A DNA stretch of 64,000 nt from Lotus japonicus (Eukaryota > Streptophyta > Magnoliopsida > Fabales > Fabaceae), in contig NC_080045.1 of the NCBI RefSeq assembly GCF_012489685.1, positions 8,023,648 to 8,087,647 on the forward strand, in the 5' to 3' direction. Below are positions 30,815-42,633 of the stretch, piece by piece. The translations under genes and the position numbers were made by a program. The notes beneath the pieces were generated by a model. The model had not been told where the DNA came from. It saw nothing but the letters and a program-made list of their open reading frames with translations, and did no database searches. How positions within the stretch are numbered: position 1 is the first letter of the stretch; every line of letters starts with the position of its first letter.

Positions 30815-31869
30815 AAACAAAATGAAAAGGCTAGCATCAAAAAAATTGCTTCCTTGGGATGTTCTTGTTATTATTTGCAAGAAACTAAACTTCAATGACA
30901 TATTCCAACTTTCTGCAGTGTGCAAGGACTGGAGGTCATTTTTTAAAAGTTACTGGAAAAACTCCATGGAATTTCAATCACCATTAATTGTTGAAAGAGC
31001 TTCATTTTCTAAAAAATCTCTTTCATTTGTTAGCCTATCTGACAACATGTCCTATAGTGCTCAGATGGATAACTTTTGGGGGTTATCCTATTCTGGTTCT
31101 TCTAGTGGATATCTGATTTTTTCTGGTCCTAATATGTTTATGCTAATGAATCCTTTGACCAGAAGAGGGAAGAAAATCAGCACCTTAGCTCTGAAAGATA
31201 ATGATGACTACAGGGGTAACCGCCCATTTTGCTTTTGTCAAAGGTTCAAAGGAATATGTCCTCGTGTTTTTTTCTAATGGTTCATGTAGGTTGAATGTCT
31301 ATCAATCCCAAAATTCATGTTGGGCTTTTTATTCTACTAAAGGAGATCCATTGCAGATTGTGGACCTTGTGGTTTTTCATAATTCTATATATGTTCTTAC
31401 TAACAAGGCAAAGATAGGGGTACTTAACCTGAATTCTACAAGTATAAAATTTGTAGAGCTGAAGAACACTCCTTCGATAACTTATAATGACTTTAGGTTG
31501 GTTAGTTGTGATGGAAATCTTTTAGTGGTCCTTTTTGTGCCCGGAGAAATATTGAACATGTACAAGATAGACTTCTCAACTATGGAGTTTGTCAAACAGG
31601 ACACATTGGGTGAGCTAGCATTATTTTATTCACCCTATGCAAACTGTTATGCATTGAGCAACCCAAGAAGGTGGGGATATGATAGCAACACTGTGTATTC
31701 AATTATCTGCGCATTTCCAGAATATAACGTGTATTCAGGGAATGGAAAACTGCAAAACCACATTAGGCTTGATCGTGGACTTCAAGTTCCTAAGAGATCC
31801 ATACTTTACTGGGAGGATTGGTATTTGCCAAATCTGCGGGATGAGGTAGATTATTCTCTGGTCGAATAA
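30815..31869 (+). pseudogene. F-box/DUF295 protein gene, exon 2, frameshifted
   Basis: The F-box starts at about 30830 (LPWDVLVIICKKLNFNDIFQ...VCKDWRSF). It is followed by NPLTRRGKKI and the DUF295 beta-propeller with LNVYQ, GNLLVVL, YKIDFSTMEFVKQDTLG and the C-terminal WGYDSNTVYS. F-box proteins of this kind are substrate adaptors of SCF ubiquitin ligases. The frame used up to about 31200 (ending ...LKDNDDY) is not the one used afterwards (HFAFVKGSKEYVLVFF). A one-base loss, or equivalent, lies between about 31200 and 31235. Without it the protein would be about 385 aa; as read, translation stops at 31277 and loses the propeller. Either a young pseudogene, a sequencing error in a functional gene, or a truncated F-box-only protein. 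Confidence 0.8.
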
Positions 31870-32309
31870 TTTTCTTATTAAACATCATGTTGCTTGAGAC
31901 AATTTCCTTTAGACATTGTTCATTTCATTGAATTTTTCCAGTGTACTAATTTAGCTGTACTGGAAAAAGACTTGTAATTTCCTTTTGGTTGTTATTGATT
32001 TGACTAGACTTGAAAAACTTGTCATGTTGTATAATTTCAGTAGCTTTCCTGAGATTATTTTTATGCTATTAAAATTGGTTATTTTCTATTTTATCTTATA
32101 TTTTATGTGAAACTTTTAGGGTGAAAAACCAAATACATATTACTTTATTTTCAGCCTCCTCGAATAGTAAACATACACGACATGATAAATATCTCTGTTC
32201 CTAAACATCCAAACTTAAGTTGAAGTTTGCATCACTTTTGTGCAAACCAAAACAAAACCGTAGTAGGGTTAGGTAGGATGAGTAGTTTTCTCTTACTACA
32301 TGGCAAACA
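31870..32309. other. 3' flank of F-box gene, no gene seen
   Basis: AT-rich spacer; no repeat or coding signal recognised. Confidence 0.4.
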
Positions 32310-32319
32310 TTATTTCCAA

Positions 32320-33341
32320 TGTTTGCATAACCGGACCGATCATTGAATCGGTAGAGGCACTGGTTTAAGGTTTAATGGTCTGACTGGGGTCGAACCGAGG
32401 TTGAACCAGTGATAATTAATTAATATATAAAATTATATAATTTGTAATTACATACTTTATATTTAAAGAAATTAAATAAAAATTCTACTTGTAATCTGCA
32501 CGGTGGTTTTATCTTTGGGGTATAAGTATTAATCCATATTTTTTTTTTATAGGCAAATGTTAGTGGTTAGTTGTTAGTAAGTTAGAAAATTCCTTCAAAG
32601 TTCCCTTCCAGGATTCGAACCCTAGACCTTCCCCTCCCCACCCTTATGTCCCCTAACTCTTACCACTTGAGCTACCATTCGGAAAAAAAAATATTAATCC
32701 ATCATCTAAAAAGTAAAAAGTAGAACTATTAGTAGCATCTGACACCTACTAGAAACAAATATAGGGGCATTTTAAAATTCAAACGGCTAAAAGGTGAAAT
32801 CAAGGCCACTTCTTCATTGTCATCTGTCAAAATCAAAGAGTGGAGAGACACTCCAAAGAAATGAAGGAAGACACATGTCACACTTCATTTTATAGTCTCT
32901 TCTATACTCCTCTTCCAGAAAGAAACGCAGTTGCCGCCCACACCCATTGCAGCGCCACAATGCTTCATTTTATAGTCTCTCTTCTCTAATTTAATTCTTC
33001 CAGCCTACACCAGTTGAAGCGTCGTAGTGCTCCATGCCCAACCTCACACAGTTGCAACAAAGAGGAGAAGAATAGGGTGCATCGTGAGGAAACGTGGGTG
33101 GTTAGGACCAGTGGAGTGTTAGAACATGGAGAAGACATGATCGACGGTGGTCTCCAGCCAGAAAGGGGGAACCATCTCCGAACCGATTAGCAGCCGGTTT
33201 TTACCGGTTTTTCCGGTTTTGACCGGTTCAAACGGTTTTCAACCGGTTTCCATGTAATCCGGTTATGATAGAGGACCGAACCAGCCAAGGTTCCGGTTAC
33301 CAGTTGGACCGTTCGGTCCGGTCCGATTCTGCAAACACCGG
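32320..33341. mobile_element. Non-autonomous TIR DNA transposon with 10-bp target duplication
   Basis: TTATTTCCAA occurs on both sides (32310-32319 and 33342-33351). Ends are TGTTTGCATAACCGGACCG on the left and, read in reverse, TGTTTGCAGAATCGGACCGG on the right. The terminal ~150 bp are dense in ACCGG/CCGGTTTT motifs. A duplication of 8-10 bp fits hAT or Mutator-type elements. No transposase is present. A SINE is nested inside. Confidence 0.7.
32538..32691 (-). mobile_element. tRNA-derived SINE, nested in the TIR element
   Basis: On the minus strand a pol III A-box-like TAGCTCAAGTGGTAAGAG and a B-box GGTTCGAATCC are followed by AACTAACCACTAACATTTG and a poly(A) tail. TATTAATCCAT is duplicated on both sides (32527-32537, 32692-32702). 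A related relic at 49568-49710 shares the same 3' tail. Not a functional tRNA gene: there is no cloverleaf. Confidence 0.8.
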
Positions 33342-33359
33342 TTATTTCCAAGGAAGGTT

Positions 33360-33455
33360 AAAACATAATCTAAAAAACGTAAGCCAATTTAAAAAGCGTA
33401 GCATAATCTAAAAAGCGTAATCCAATTTAAAATGCGTAAGCCAATTGGCCAATTG
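33360..33455. repeat. Short tandem repeat, ~39-bp unit
   Basis: ATAATCTAAAAAACGTAAGC and CAATTTAAAAAGCGTAG-like units alternate about two and a half times. Non-coding. Confidence 0.6.
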
Positions 33456-34800
33456 AGAAATCAAATTTTATTGTATCAAAGAATATGTGTGTGTGTGTGA
33501 AAGTAATGTAATTATCACATCGCCCTTTTTTGCTTGTTATAGCCTCCTCCTTGAAGATTGAGAATCCTTCCAACCATGATTAATCAATCAAGAATTTGCA
33601 TCATGCTTGGCCTCATGATGAACTGATTCGACCAAGCTATCTTCCATATTTACATACTTTGCAGCTCTTTTCAGAAATTCTTCCATATCAAATGGAGGTG
33701 ATTATGTTGATGAAAATGAAATGAGAACCCGTTGTTATTGCTTCACAAGTTAAATGTAACTTCACCCTTGAATTTAAATTATAAACCAAAGTGGCCTCTT
33801 TTGTAGAACTTTGTACAGAAATCACGAAGAGACTCATGCTTTCTGTGTTTGATTTCCCCCATTGTGTGGCAAGTCTTTGTTGGTGATGAAATGATGGAAA
33901 GGCTAATTAGAGAACTTGTCATGTCTTCTAGTCGAATGAGGAAGAAGAGATTGAAACCAACATAAATCACCTTTCCTCAAGGTCAATGGGAAAGTTCTAC
34001 AGACCAAGGCATATGTAGCTCTAGTAACAGACATAACTTAGATGGGATGAAAGAATCCAAGTACTAGGTAGGATGCATTTCACCCATATATGATTATATT
34101 TTTGTTGGATTCGTGAATCTTTTTGGGATGTCCATCTCCAATGAAAACAAACTCAAGATTTTGGCCAATATTCTGACTATTTTTCCCGAAATACCTTCAT
34201 TACGAGTTACAGTTCTCACATAGTTATGCTTAACCACTTCTTATTTCTTATGGATTTTTGGTCGCTCATGACAAGTTGACATCTCTACAATTCAGTTGTG
34301 AATATTAGAGTCCTCGTCCCTTTGCATGCGTGAAACATGCACAAATTTCTCAAACACTTCAATATGACATTTATATCGATTAATCAAATCCTCCTAATTA
34401 GAAGGGTTTGTAATTGGAAACGGAACGCGGGTACTTGGGCATTATGTGATTGTTAGAGCAGATATGTGGGTGGAAGGAAGGTTTATGAAAGAATTAGAAT
34501 CCATGATTAAAGGGAAGGTTCATCCCCTTTTTTTGTAGCTACAACCCATGTATTCATTGTTGTTAAGTGTTAACTCTGTGAAGCAGAGAACTTTGTGATT
34601 GCAGAAGATATAACGTTTCTTTTAATTCCCACAGCGTGAAGAACACAGAAGATTAAGCGTTGAAGAAAAATGTGGGAAGTGAATTACACAACGTGGTTGC
34701 CATAATCGGTGTACAGGAGGTAATTTGTTGTGGTGGGAGGCAGTGAGAGAAAGAAACCCTTTTTAAGAGATGACAGAGAGTAACCGTGTGAAGTTTAATA
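33456..34800. other. Intergenic region, no gene seen
   Basis: No ORF with domain content; a (GT)n run at about 33486-33499. Low-level AT-rich sequence only. Confidence 0.4.
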
Positions 34801-34832
34801 TAATTAGATTTTGGTGAGGTTTAATTATAATC

Positions 34833-34840
34833 CACGTGTT
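34833..34840 (+). promoter_or_regulatory. ABRE / G-box upstream of the PP2C gene
   Basis: CACGTGTT in the context TCCACGTGTT, about 450 bp before the first predicted leader exon. Clade A PP2C genes are induced by ABA through such elements as a negative feedback, so the site is plausible. A single site was seen. Confidence 0.4.
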
Positions 34841-35249
34841 TTATTCTTATTAGCAAATAGTACCAACAACAGATATACAGCTGCACCTAAGTTTTTCCCT
34901 TCTATTATGTGATGAGATGAGGGATAGAGAAAAAAATTAGATGTATGTGAGTTGTTGTACTATTTTAATGTCTAGGAATCAAACTCATTAATTTAAAGCA
35001 CACAAGATGAAGATACGGTGAGATTGGAAGACATGGATGGATGAGCATAGATGCTTTACTATGCTATTGAGGATTTGACATGTGTCCACAATCTCCTTCT
35101 CTAACTACACTCACCAAACTTCCTTTTCTGTTGTCACTTTCTCGTTTTAAAGCATTTTCCTATCTATAATAAATAATAATACATTTCATTTCATTATTTC
35201 ATTATCATTATTCTTACTAAAATAAAAGAAATTGGATCATCTTTCTCTT

Positions 35250-36304
35250 CCCATTCTAAACACCCACCCACACAACACCACACCCAGGTATGAATATATC
35301 ATATCATATCATATTATATTGTTTATTTAAAGAAAGAAACATGAGTGAAGTGTTATTATTATTTCATGGGTCAAGATTAAGGAAAGAAAATAAAACACTT
35401 TTGTCTTTTTTATGATGTTTTGTTCCTTTTTTTCCCAATCCATGGGTTTCAGGTGTCAAAGTAACAACAACAAGTAACAAGAGAGAGAAAACAGGGGTGG
35501 GAACTGGGGAAGGAACCAGACCCTACAGCGTTGACAATATTAGGTAGTGACTCTACTTCTTCTTCTTTTTCATTATTCTCCCTTTTTTTCTTTCTTTCTC
35601 TCATTCATTGATTTCATAGTAGTAGTAATAACTATAACTATTACTAGTGAGAGTAAACGCCTGTGATGCGTTGCCTCAGATCCAGGCAACTCATGGTGGG
35701 TATGTGCACAAAAAAGGGTGACATCTTTTTTGGTTTTTCTTGTGATTCTTGAGACTTTGTACCCTTTTCTCAGCTTCTTTCTCATGACCCTGTTTCTTCT
35801 TTCTTGTGTTTAGAGATAAGGGCTGTTATTAATTTTATTTTTTTGAAGTTTCTTTAAATTTAAATGGTGGGGTTTATTTGTTTTTAGCTCAATATGTTTT
35901 TGTGCAGATAAAGTGTTTGTTTTTAATGTTTTTCAGGCATTTCCCTCTCACTGGAGTTGACAAAGGTAGATAGAGGAGTGTTCATAGAAGTAGTTGGTTT
36001 TGCTGGAAAAGGGTGTAGCTATTTATGGTTAAAGTTTCCTGAAATGGAAGTTTGAATCAGTTGTTTTTGACCAGATCTGATTAACCCCATTATAATTTCA
36101 CCACCTTTTAGCTGATTCATGCCTGAATTTGCCTCTTCTCTTGTTTTATAGGGCTGGTTAGGAATGGAAAATGTCACCCCTCACATTCTAAGATCATTTT
36201 TTATCAGAAAAGCAGGTGATGATCAATTAATTGAAGTATGAGAGGTTTCGTGGTACCAGAGGGGTGGGAGGGTAGCTTTTTGTCTTTCATAGATAGGGAT
36301 TTCA
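35250..36304 (+). other. 5' leader of the PP2C gene with probable introns
   Basis: Possible leader splicing: CACCCAG|GTATGA (donor at 35288) to GGGTTTCAG (acceptor at 35451-35452), and TATTAG|GTAGTG (35544) to TTTTTCAG (35935-35936). Spliced leaders are common in HAB-type genes. Inferred from signals only. Confidence 0.4.
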
Positions 36305-39300
36305 ATGGAGGAGGTGTTGTTCATGGTTACGGTGCCGTTAATAGTAGGTAAATCGGTCTGTGATAACTCAACTGTAGTAGCTACCCACATGGATGATGTA
36401 TCCAGATTTAAGCTGATCGCAGATGCAGGGTCATTAACTGATTCTGTGACTGAGGTTTCCACTGACAGGGTTATAGGTTCAGACGTTGGTCATAGTGGCG
36501 TCAATTTGGATGTTGAAGTTGGTATTGCAGCAGTGACACCGCCAGAACCGGATAGGGTAGGAGATAGTTCTTTGTCGAGTATGATATCGCATGATAAAAG
36601 TGCTATGGTTACTAGTGAGGAGGAGGATTCGTTATCGTTGGAAGGTGACCAGTTAATTGATAGCTCATGCTCTCTATCAGCAATAAGTGAGAACAGTAGT
36701 GTCTATGGAGAAGAGTTCATTGGTTCTGATGCTACTTCAGAGTTTGGGACACCATGTTCCATAGACATAGAGAAGAGCATCTGTCCGGTCAATATTGCTG
36801 GCCGGACTGCTGATTTGGGAGAGTCAAATGTTGATACTGACATTATGAGTGAATCACATGCCGTGGCAGTGAGCCTTGATGAAGAGACTGGAGTTGGATC
36901 TGGCCCAAACCCTTCTCCAGTTGATCTGTCTCAAGAAAAGCAGGTGAATGTAACAGTTGGTCGGAGTGTTTTTGAATTGGTTTATACCCCACTTTGGGGA
37001 TTCATATCTCTTTGTGGAAGAAGACCTGAAATGGAAGATGCTGTTGCAACTGTACCTCGATTTTTGAAAATCCCTATTCAAATGCTAATTGGTGATCGGG
37101 TACTTGATGGGTTAAACCAGTGTTATAATCAACAGATGACCCATTTCTTTGGAGTCTATGATGGCCATGGTGGTTCTCAGGTAAATTTTAATCCAGTTCT
37201 TTCTTATCATGATTCTTGTGTCTAATTAGTTAGGCTTTTCTATGTTACCATTTTACATAAAACTTGTTTTGCTCATTCAGGTGGCAAAGTATTGTCGTGA
37301 ACGTATGCATTTGGCCTTGGCTGAGGAAATAGAATTTGTCAAGGAAGGTCTAGTTAATGGAAGTATCAATGATGACTGTCAAGATCAGTGGAAAAAAGCT
37401 TTCACCAATTGTTTCTTAAAGGTTGATGCTGAAGTTGGAGGAAAAGTTAATAATGAACCTGTTGCCCCAGAAACTGTGGGCTCCACTGCTGTTGTTGCTC
37501 TCATCTCTTCGTCTCATATTATAGTCTCAAATTGTGGTGATTCAAGAGCGGTTCTGTGTCGTGGCAAAGAACCTCTGGCATTATCAGTGGACCATAAAGT
37601 AAGCTGCTTCCGTTTTTGGTTTTATATTGCCTTCAGAATTTTTTGAAGTTTTAAGTGGTGATTTTTGGTTGTGATTTGCTAGCCAAACCGAGAGGATGAA
37701 TATGCAAGAATCGAGGCAGCTGGAGGGAAGGTGATACAATGGAATGGCCATCGTGTATTTGGTGTTCTTGCAATGTCAAGGTCTATTGGTATGTGCTTCT
37801 TAATTATAAATTTTACTTGATGTGGGTTATCTTGTGTGCCAATTTGAGTTTCATGGAAGTCTTCTTAAACATAAATTTACCTGTTCTTGATACATGTCTA
37901 TGTTATCTTACTTCACTTGATGTACTTGAAATTTATAAAGGTCAAGTCAAACAGTAATACTGAAAAGGTGAGTCCTCCTAACATTCATTCATTTTAGTGG
38001 GCTTTTTTCAAAATTTCGATGAATTGAACGCTAATGTATAAGAGATAGTTACATACTTATATGAAAGTGAACTGTTGGAGTATGTACCTTTCCATTATAA
38101 TAGTACGACTACATGTTTTTCCTTTTAATTAATTAATGGGGTGGATATGAATGTGAGGGGAACCATTCTCCCTGAAAATCACTTCTTGGTTCCCTTCTGA
38201 TAGTGTTTTGGGAAACTCATTAAAAAAGCATGGTAAAGCCAAAACCATGGTGGACAGAAGCAACTTCCCTTAGCTTTTGCATGTCTAGAATTGATTCTAC
38301 TCATCCAGACGCAGAACCAAATGTACACTGAGTTGGGAATAATAAGAGGGGAGTATCTTTGTTTATGTTTATTAAGTTTCTCATTTTCAATTTTACCCTA
38401 TAATTTGGTTTACTTTGAAGTCCATATTGAAATTTCATGCTTATAATTGTTTACCTTTCCCTGTATTCGCTTGTTGATCATCCAAGCATGGGACTGCTTT
38501 TTTTTACCATTCCACCCCGTATTTTGTAAACAGCCTAATATCCCTTTGCAATCCAGTCTACTGTAATTACTGGCTATGAGCCTGTTTGGATGCGGACCAA
38601 AGAACACTTGTTGGAGCTTATCTAGTGTTATTTCTTGTAGATAAGCTCCAATTAGTCTGTATCCAAACGAGACCAAGTATCCTGGGAAACAAAAACTAAA
38701 ATGCTTGGAGTTATAAGATCACATACACTTTGCTTTGGTTTTCAGAATACTGTTTTTGTTAGGTTTTGTTCAGCTAAAGCCCAAATATGAGTGCAGAATA
38801 ATTTGCATTTAGATATTCGATCCACTTATTTATTACTATAGCTGAAAATTTGCAAATACAAAAGAATTTTTTATGTCTAGAAATAGGTTATGATTATTTT
38901 GCTTGTTCAGGTCATAAGCTGGTAGAAACTTTACCTGTGTAGGAAATTTACATTCGTTATTTCTCAGGCAAAGGCTGCTTCCAGGCAATTTCGAAGTACG
39001 AGCCCCAGTGCCTTCTCTCGTCCTCTCCTTTTCATGCTACAACTTTCTGTATTAAACTGGGACTTAAGCATAAGTTAACACTAATTCTTTTTTTTTTCTG
39101 CAAAAAAGCAAAATGACATAGTACATCTTATTGGCCAGAATTGCTATCTTATTGTTCTTTGTATTGACTGTTTAGTTTGTGTTTGTATTTATGTTCAAGT
39201 CAGCTAAAGCATATTCACTGTAATAAAAGAGACATGGATCGGCTAAACGCATATTCAAACTGCATTGAAATGTTTGCTGACAGAAATACAAACACACCCT

Positions 39301-39910
39301 CAATATCTCGGATTATGCAAAATTTGCATGATGTTGAGGACCTTCTTGAGACCAGATTTCTCTTCATGTCATTGTCATTCTTTTTCGCTAGTGATTTTGG
39401 CACTTTTTGCTTGTTATAGTAGGATGATATCAGAATTTGGAGATCTTTACTGCTAGAAACCTCTAAACAGAACCACATACTCTAGTTCAAGTATCACTTT
39501 TGTTTGCAACTGGGAGTCCTTTAATAATTATGCAGTTTATCCAGCTGAGGTTCTGTGCTTTGCTGTGACTGCCAGGTGATAGATATTTGAAGCCGTGGAT
39601 TATTCCGGAACCGGAAGTTAGATTTCTTCCTCGTGCAAAAGAGGACGAGTGTCTCATTCTGGCCAGTGATGGTCTGTGGGATGTCATGACAAACGAAGAG
39701 GCGTGCGACTTGGCTCGGAAGCGAATACTTCTATGGTACAAGAAAAACGGCTTCGAACTAAGCTCAGAAAGGGGAGAGGGAGTTGATCCCGCTGCACAAG
39801 CTGCGGCAGAGTTCCTATCAAACCGCGCTCTACAAAAAGGAAGCAAAGACAACATCACTGTGATTGTGGTTGATTTAAAACCTCAAAGAAAATATAAGAG
39901 CAAGACATGA
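36305..39910 (+). CDS. Clade A protein phosphatase 2C, HAB1/HAB2 type (ABA co-receptor)
   Basis: Four coding exons: 36305-37180, 37281-37598, 37683-37788, 39576-39910. The phases join to 544 aa. It dephosphorylates and silences SnRK2 kinases; ABA-bound PYR/PYL receptors block it. The N-terminal ~225 residues are a variable acidic/Ser-rich region as in HAB1. The catalytic core has RPEMEDA, the metal site GVYDGHGG at the end of exon 1, [19 protein letters not shown], the D-x-K-P-x-R-x-DE segment (DHKPNREDE), SRSIGD and [11 protein letters not shown]. The ABA-sensing Trp lock is present as [11 protein letters not shown] (W418, equivalent to HAB1 W385). The C-terminus ends [24 protein letters not shown]. 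Intron 3 is long (1787 bp) and holds a small MITE. No damage seen. Confidence 0.95.
38579..38674. mobile_element. Small hairpin MITE in PP2C intron 3
   Basis: About 95 bp with ends CCTGTTTGGATGC and, in reverse, CTCGTTTGGATAC. An internal perfect 14-bp inverted repeat TTGGAGCTTATCTA (38611-38624 and 38638-38651) is also present. Ends of the GTTTGGATG type are common in plant MITEs. No clear target duplication found. Confidence 0.6.
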
Positions 39911-40680
39911 TGATGATTGATGATTTCAAGTGCAGTTTGAAGATTATTTTACTATATAGAAAAAACTTATTATAAAAGCTAATATATTTTTGTTTGCCCG
40001 TTAATTTTTTACATGGGCACCTCTTGGCTCAATGATGATATGGCATTTTGTAATACATCTTACCTAGAAACTCAACTAATCAAGAGTCTCCTTGTTCACT
40101 ATGTAAGTCTTAGCTGTATGCTGTAGAGATAGGAGACTAGTTCCATGCCTTTGACACCATATTATATTCATTATTAAGCCTCCGAGTACAAAAGCTCTGT
40201 GAGGCATTTACTTAATATAATTTTAGTTTGTGTATTTATAAAGAATCAGAAGCTAATTGATTTGACTTTAAGTTGTTTGTGATTTACTGTAGCAGGTTTT
40301 TCTGTAACTGTCAATTATGCAGAATGCTTAGTCCAGAAATATTTATCTATTGTAGATTGGTACCAATGTGTCACTTAATGACCCTATTCACTTAATTTGT
40401 GCTGAATTCTGAATGATTTACATTTTAAATGATTCAAGAGGCTTGGCTTCAGTAAACCAATTGAGGAGACTTGCTATCATGTTGTTAATGAGTACAATGA
40501 ACAAACCAGATGATGTCTTGAAAAACAAATGGATGCTATTAGGAGATGGACGAAATAACCACAGAAAAACAAGATGGCTGATCTACTTCAGAATCAATCA
40601 AATATAAGTTCATAAACAGTTTTTGAAATCTTTTAACTATATCCCCTTGTTAGTAATGAGTGTTTGAAACAAAAAGACCA
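39911..40680. other. 3' flank of PP2C, no gene seen
   Basis: AT-rich; the short open frame at 40413-40607 has no recognisable content. Confidence 0.4.
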
Positions 40681-42426
40681 ACAGATATACACAATGAGAT
40701 TTATCCTAGTTCACTCTAAATGCGAGCTACGCAAAGTCCTTGGCCACGGTCAAAGATTTTTCTCTATGACTTCTCCCTCACAAGTATTCTTTTATTTCAA
40801 GTCACTCCAAGGTCACCCTCACAAGTATTGTTTGAAATTTTGCCTCTTCAGGCTATCACACTTTGAAAAGATTTACTGCTGTCACTCCTTAAGAGTTGAC
40901 ATGCAGAGTTTTACATACACTCTCTTCTAGTTCTTATAAGAATAAAACTGAGCTTAAGAGATTTCTTCTTAAAGAGAGAACAAATAAAAGAAAAAAGAAT
41001 AATTAGCACTTGAAAGTACCAAGCATTGTTCAAGACAATGCTTATGGAAATTTGGATGGTTGTAGATATGAAGCACTCAAAGGCTCAAAGCTCTCAATTT
41101 TTACCTATCCGTCAAAGCAATTCGGTATGCAGTCATCCACTGTAGTGGCTGCCACAGGTCATATGCAGAGCACAAGGTTAATGAACTTCTATAGTAGGAA
41201 TTTAAACTAAATCACTGTCTAAATGTTACATTGCTTTTCTTGTTGGTTTAACAAGAACTGATGTCTGAATGAGGACAACTATGAAACAAAAATTGAATGA
41301 TGCAGAAGCAAGAGTGTCAATAAGAATCAACATGATCACGGATCACCATCAACTTCAAATAGACATGAAAGCTACTCTGAAGAATGATCTAATTTCATTG
41401 ACCAATCTTTTTTATTTGGCAATCAAAATATGTAACAGGATTACAAGTTTGGATCTAACCCCATGTAGAGTATCATCAAATATCTGTTGAAGGGGCCAAT
41501 ACATGTTTTCTAAAGCCCTTTCAGTAAACAAGGACAAATGACTTCAATATCATGTAAACAAGGAAAAGAATTATGTTCTCAAGTAGCAGAAAAATAATCA
41601 AATACAAAAAATTTCAGTCAAAGAAAAGAAGTGCCTGCTAGGCCATCGTGCTAAAGATTATGAGTGTTGGTAAATCCGCAAGTGTACGGAATCCACCCGG
41701 TTTTAAATATCGAACCACAGGGACTGTGAGTGAATAGATTCGGTTCAAGCTTTGAGTTTGAAGGTTGGTTTTATTGAATAAGAGATATGTTGAAGTAGTA
41801 ATAAGGAAAAAGGAAAATAAAAAGACAATTCAGAAAATAACATGCTTTGGGTTCTTGTTCATCTAGTCAATTTAAGCACATTATTCTATGCACATGTTCT
41901 CATGGATCTCTCCTTGATGATATAGCCTAGTTACTCACTTATTGATTCCTCACATAAGCAATTCTCCCATACTAAAAGCTAAGCCCAATTCTTTGTGTAC
42001 TTAGTCATTTATATGAGGTTTTAGATCATGCAAATTCAGGCCATCAAACCCCAACCCTTCCTCTATTCCTAGTAGCAAGCAAAGAAGGGGTAATCCCACA
42101 ACAAGTCCCTAATCTATAACAAACTTCCGTTCTATTATAGAAAAGCATAAAGCTAGCACATGTTCTAACTTGAAAGATAAAGCATGGATATGAGATTCAA
42201 GGAAAGAAGAAGAACATGTGGGAAAGAACTTAAGATTATAACTTAAAAGGAAAAGTCTTACAAGAAAACCAAAGTAAAAGAAGAGAGATTAGCCAAGCAT
42301 GGCTGGCTAAGAACCTTGAACACAAGCTTGGAAGCCTTCTCTCACTCTCCTAGATGATCCTCTACCTCTGAATTTTACAAAGTATATCAAAAGATATCAA
42401 AGATTACAAAAGAAAATGACTAAAAT

Positions 42427-42438
42427 CCTATTTATAGG
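42427..42438 (-). promoter_or_regulatory. TATA box of the solo LTR
   Basis: CCTATAAATAGG on the minus strand (itself nearly palindromic), about 28 bp from the GC-rich palindrome cluster at 42464-42633. Confidence 0.6.
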
Positions 42439-42463
42439 CAAAAATCCCGAGTTTGGGCTGTTC

Positions 42464-42633
42464 CGGGCGCTCAGGCGCCAATTCAGAGCGCCTGAGCGCC
42501 AATTCCATCCTGAAAATGAGCCTTTGGAAGGGAATTGGCGCCTAGGCGCCAAATAAGCACGCCTATGCGCCAATTCCAGAACCCTGGAAAAAGCAATTGG
42601 CGCCTAGGCGCCAATGGAGCACGCCTAGGCGCT
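42464..42633 (-). repeat. GC-rich palindrome cluster (GGCGCCTAGGCGCC) in the LTR U3
   Basis: At least six copies of a GCGCCtnaGCGC core, two of them the perfect palindrome GGCGCCTAGGCGCC flanked by AATT or CCAA, spaced 20-60 bp apart in otherwise AT-rich DNA. They lie directly upstream of the LTR TATA box, where enhancers are expected. Confidence 0.8.

Noticed and set aside
32585..32680. tRNA gene
   Set aside because: A- and B-box-like sequences are present, but the spacing, poly(A) tail and target duplications show a SINE; no cloverleaf folds.
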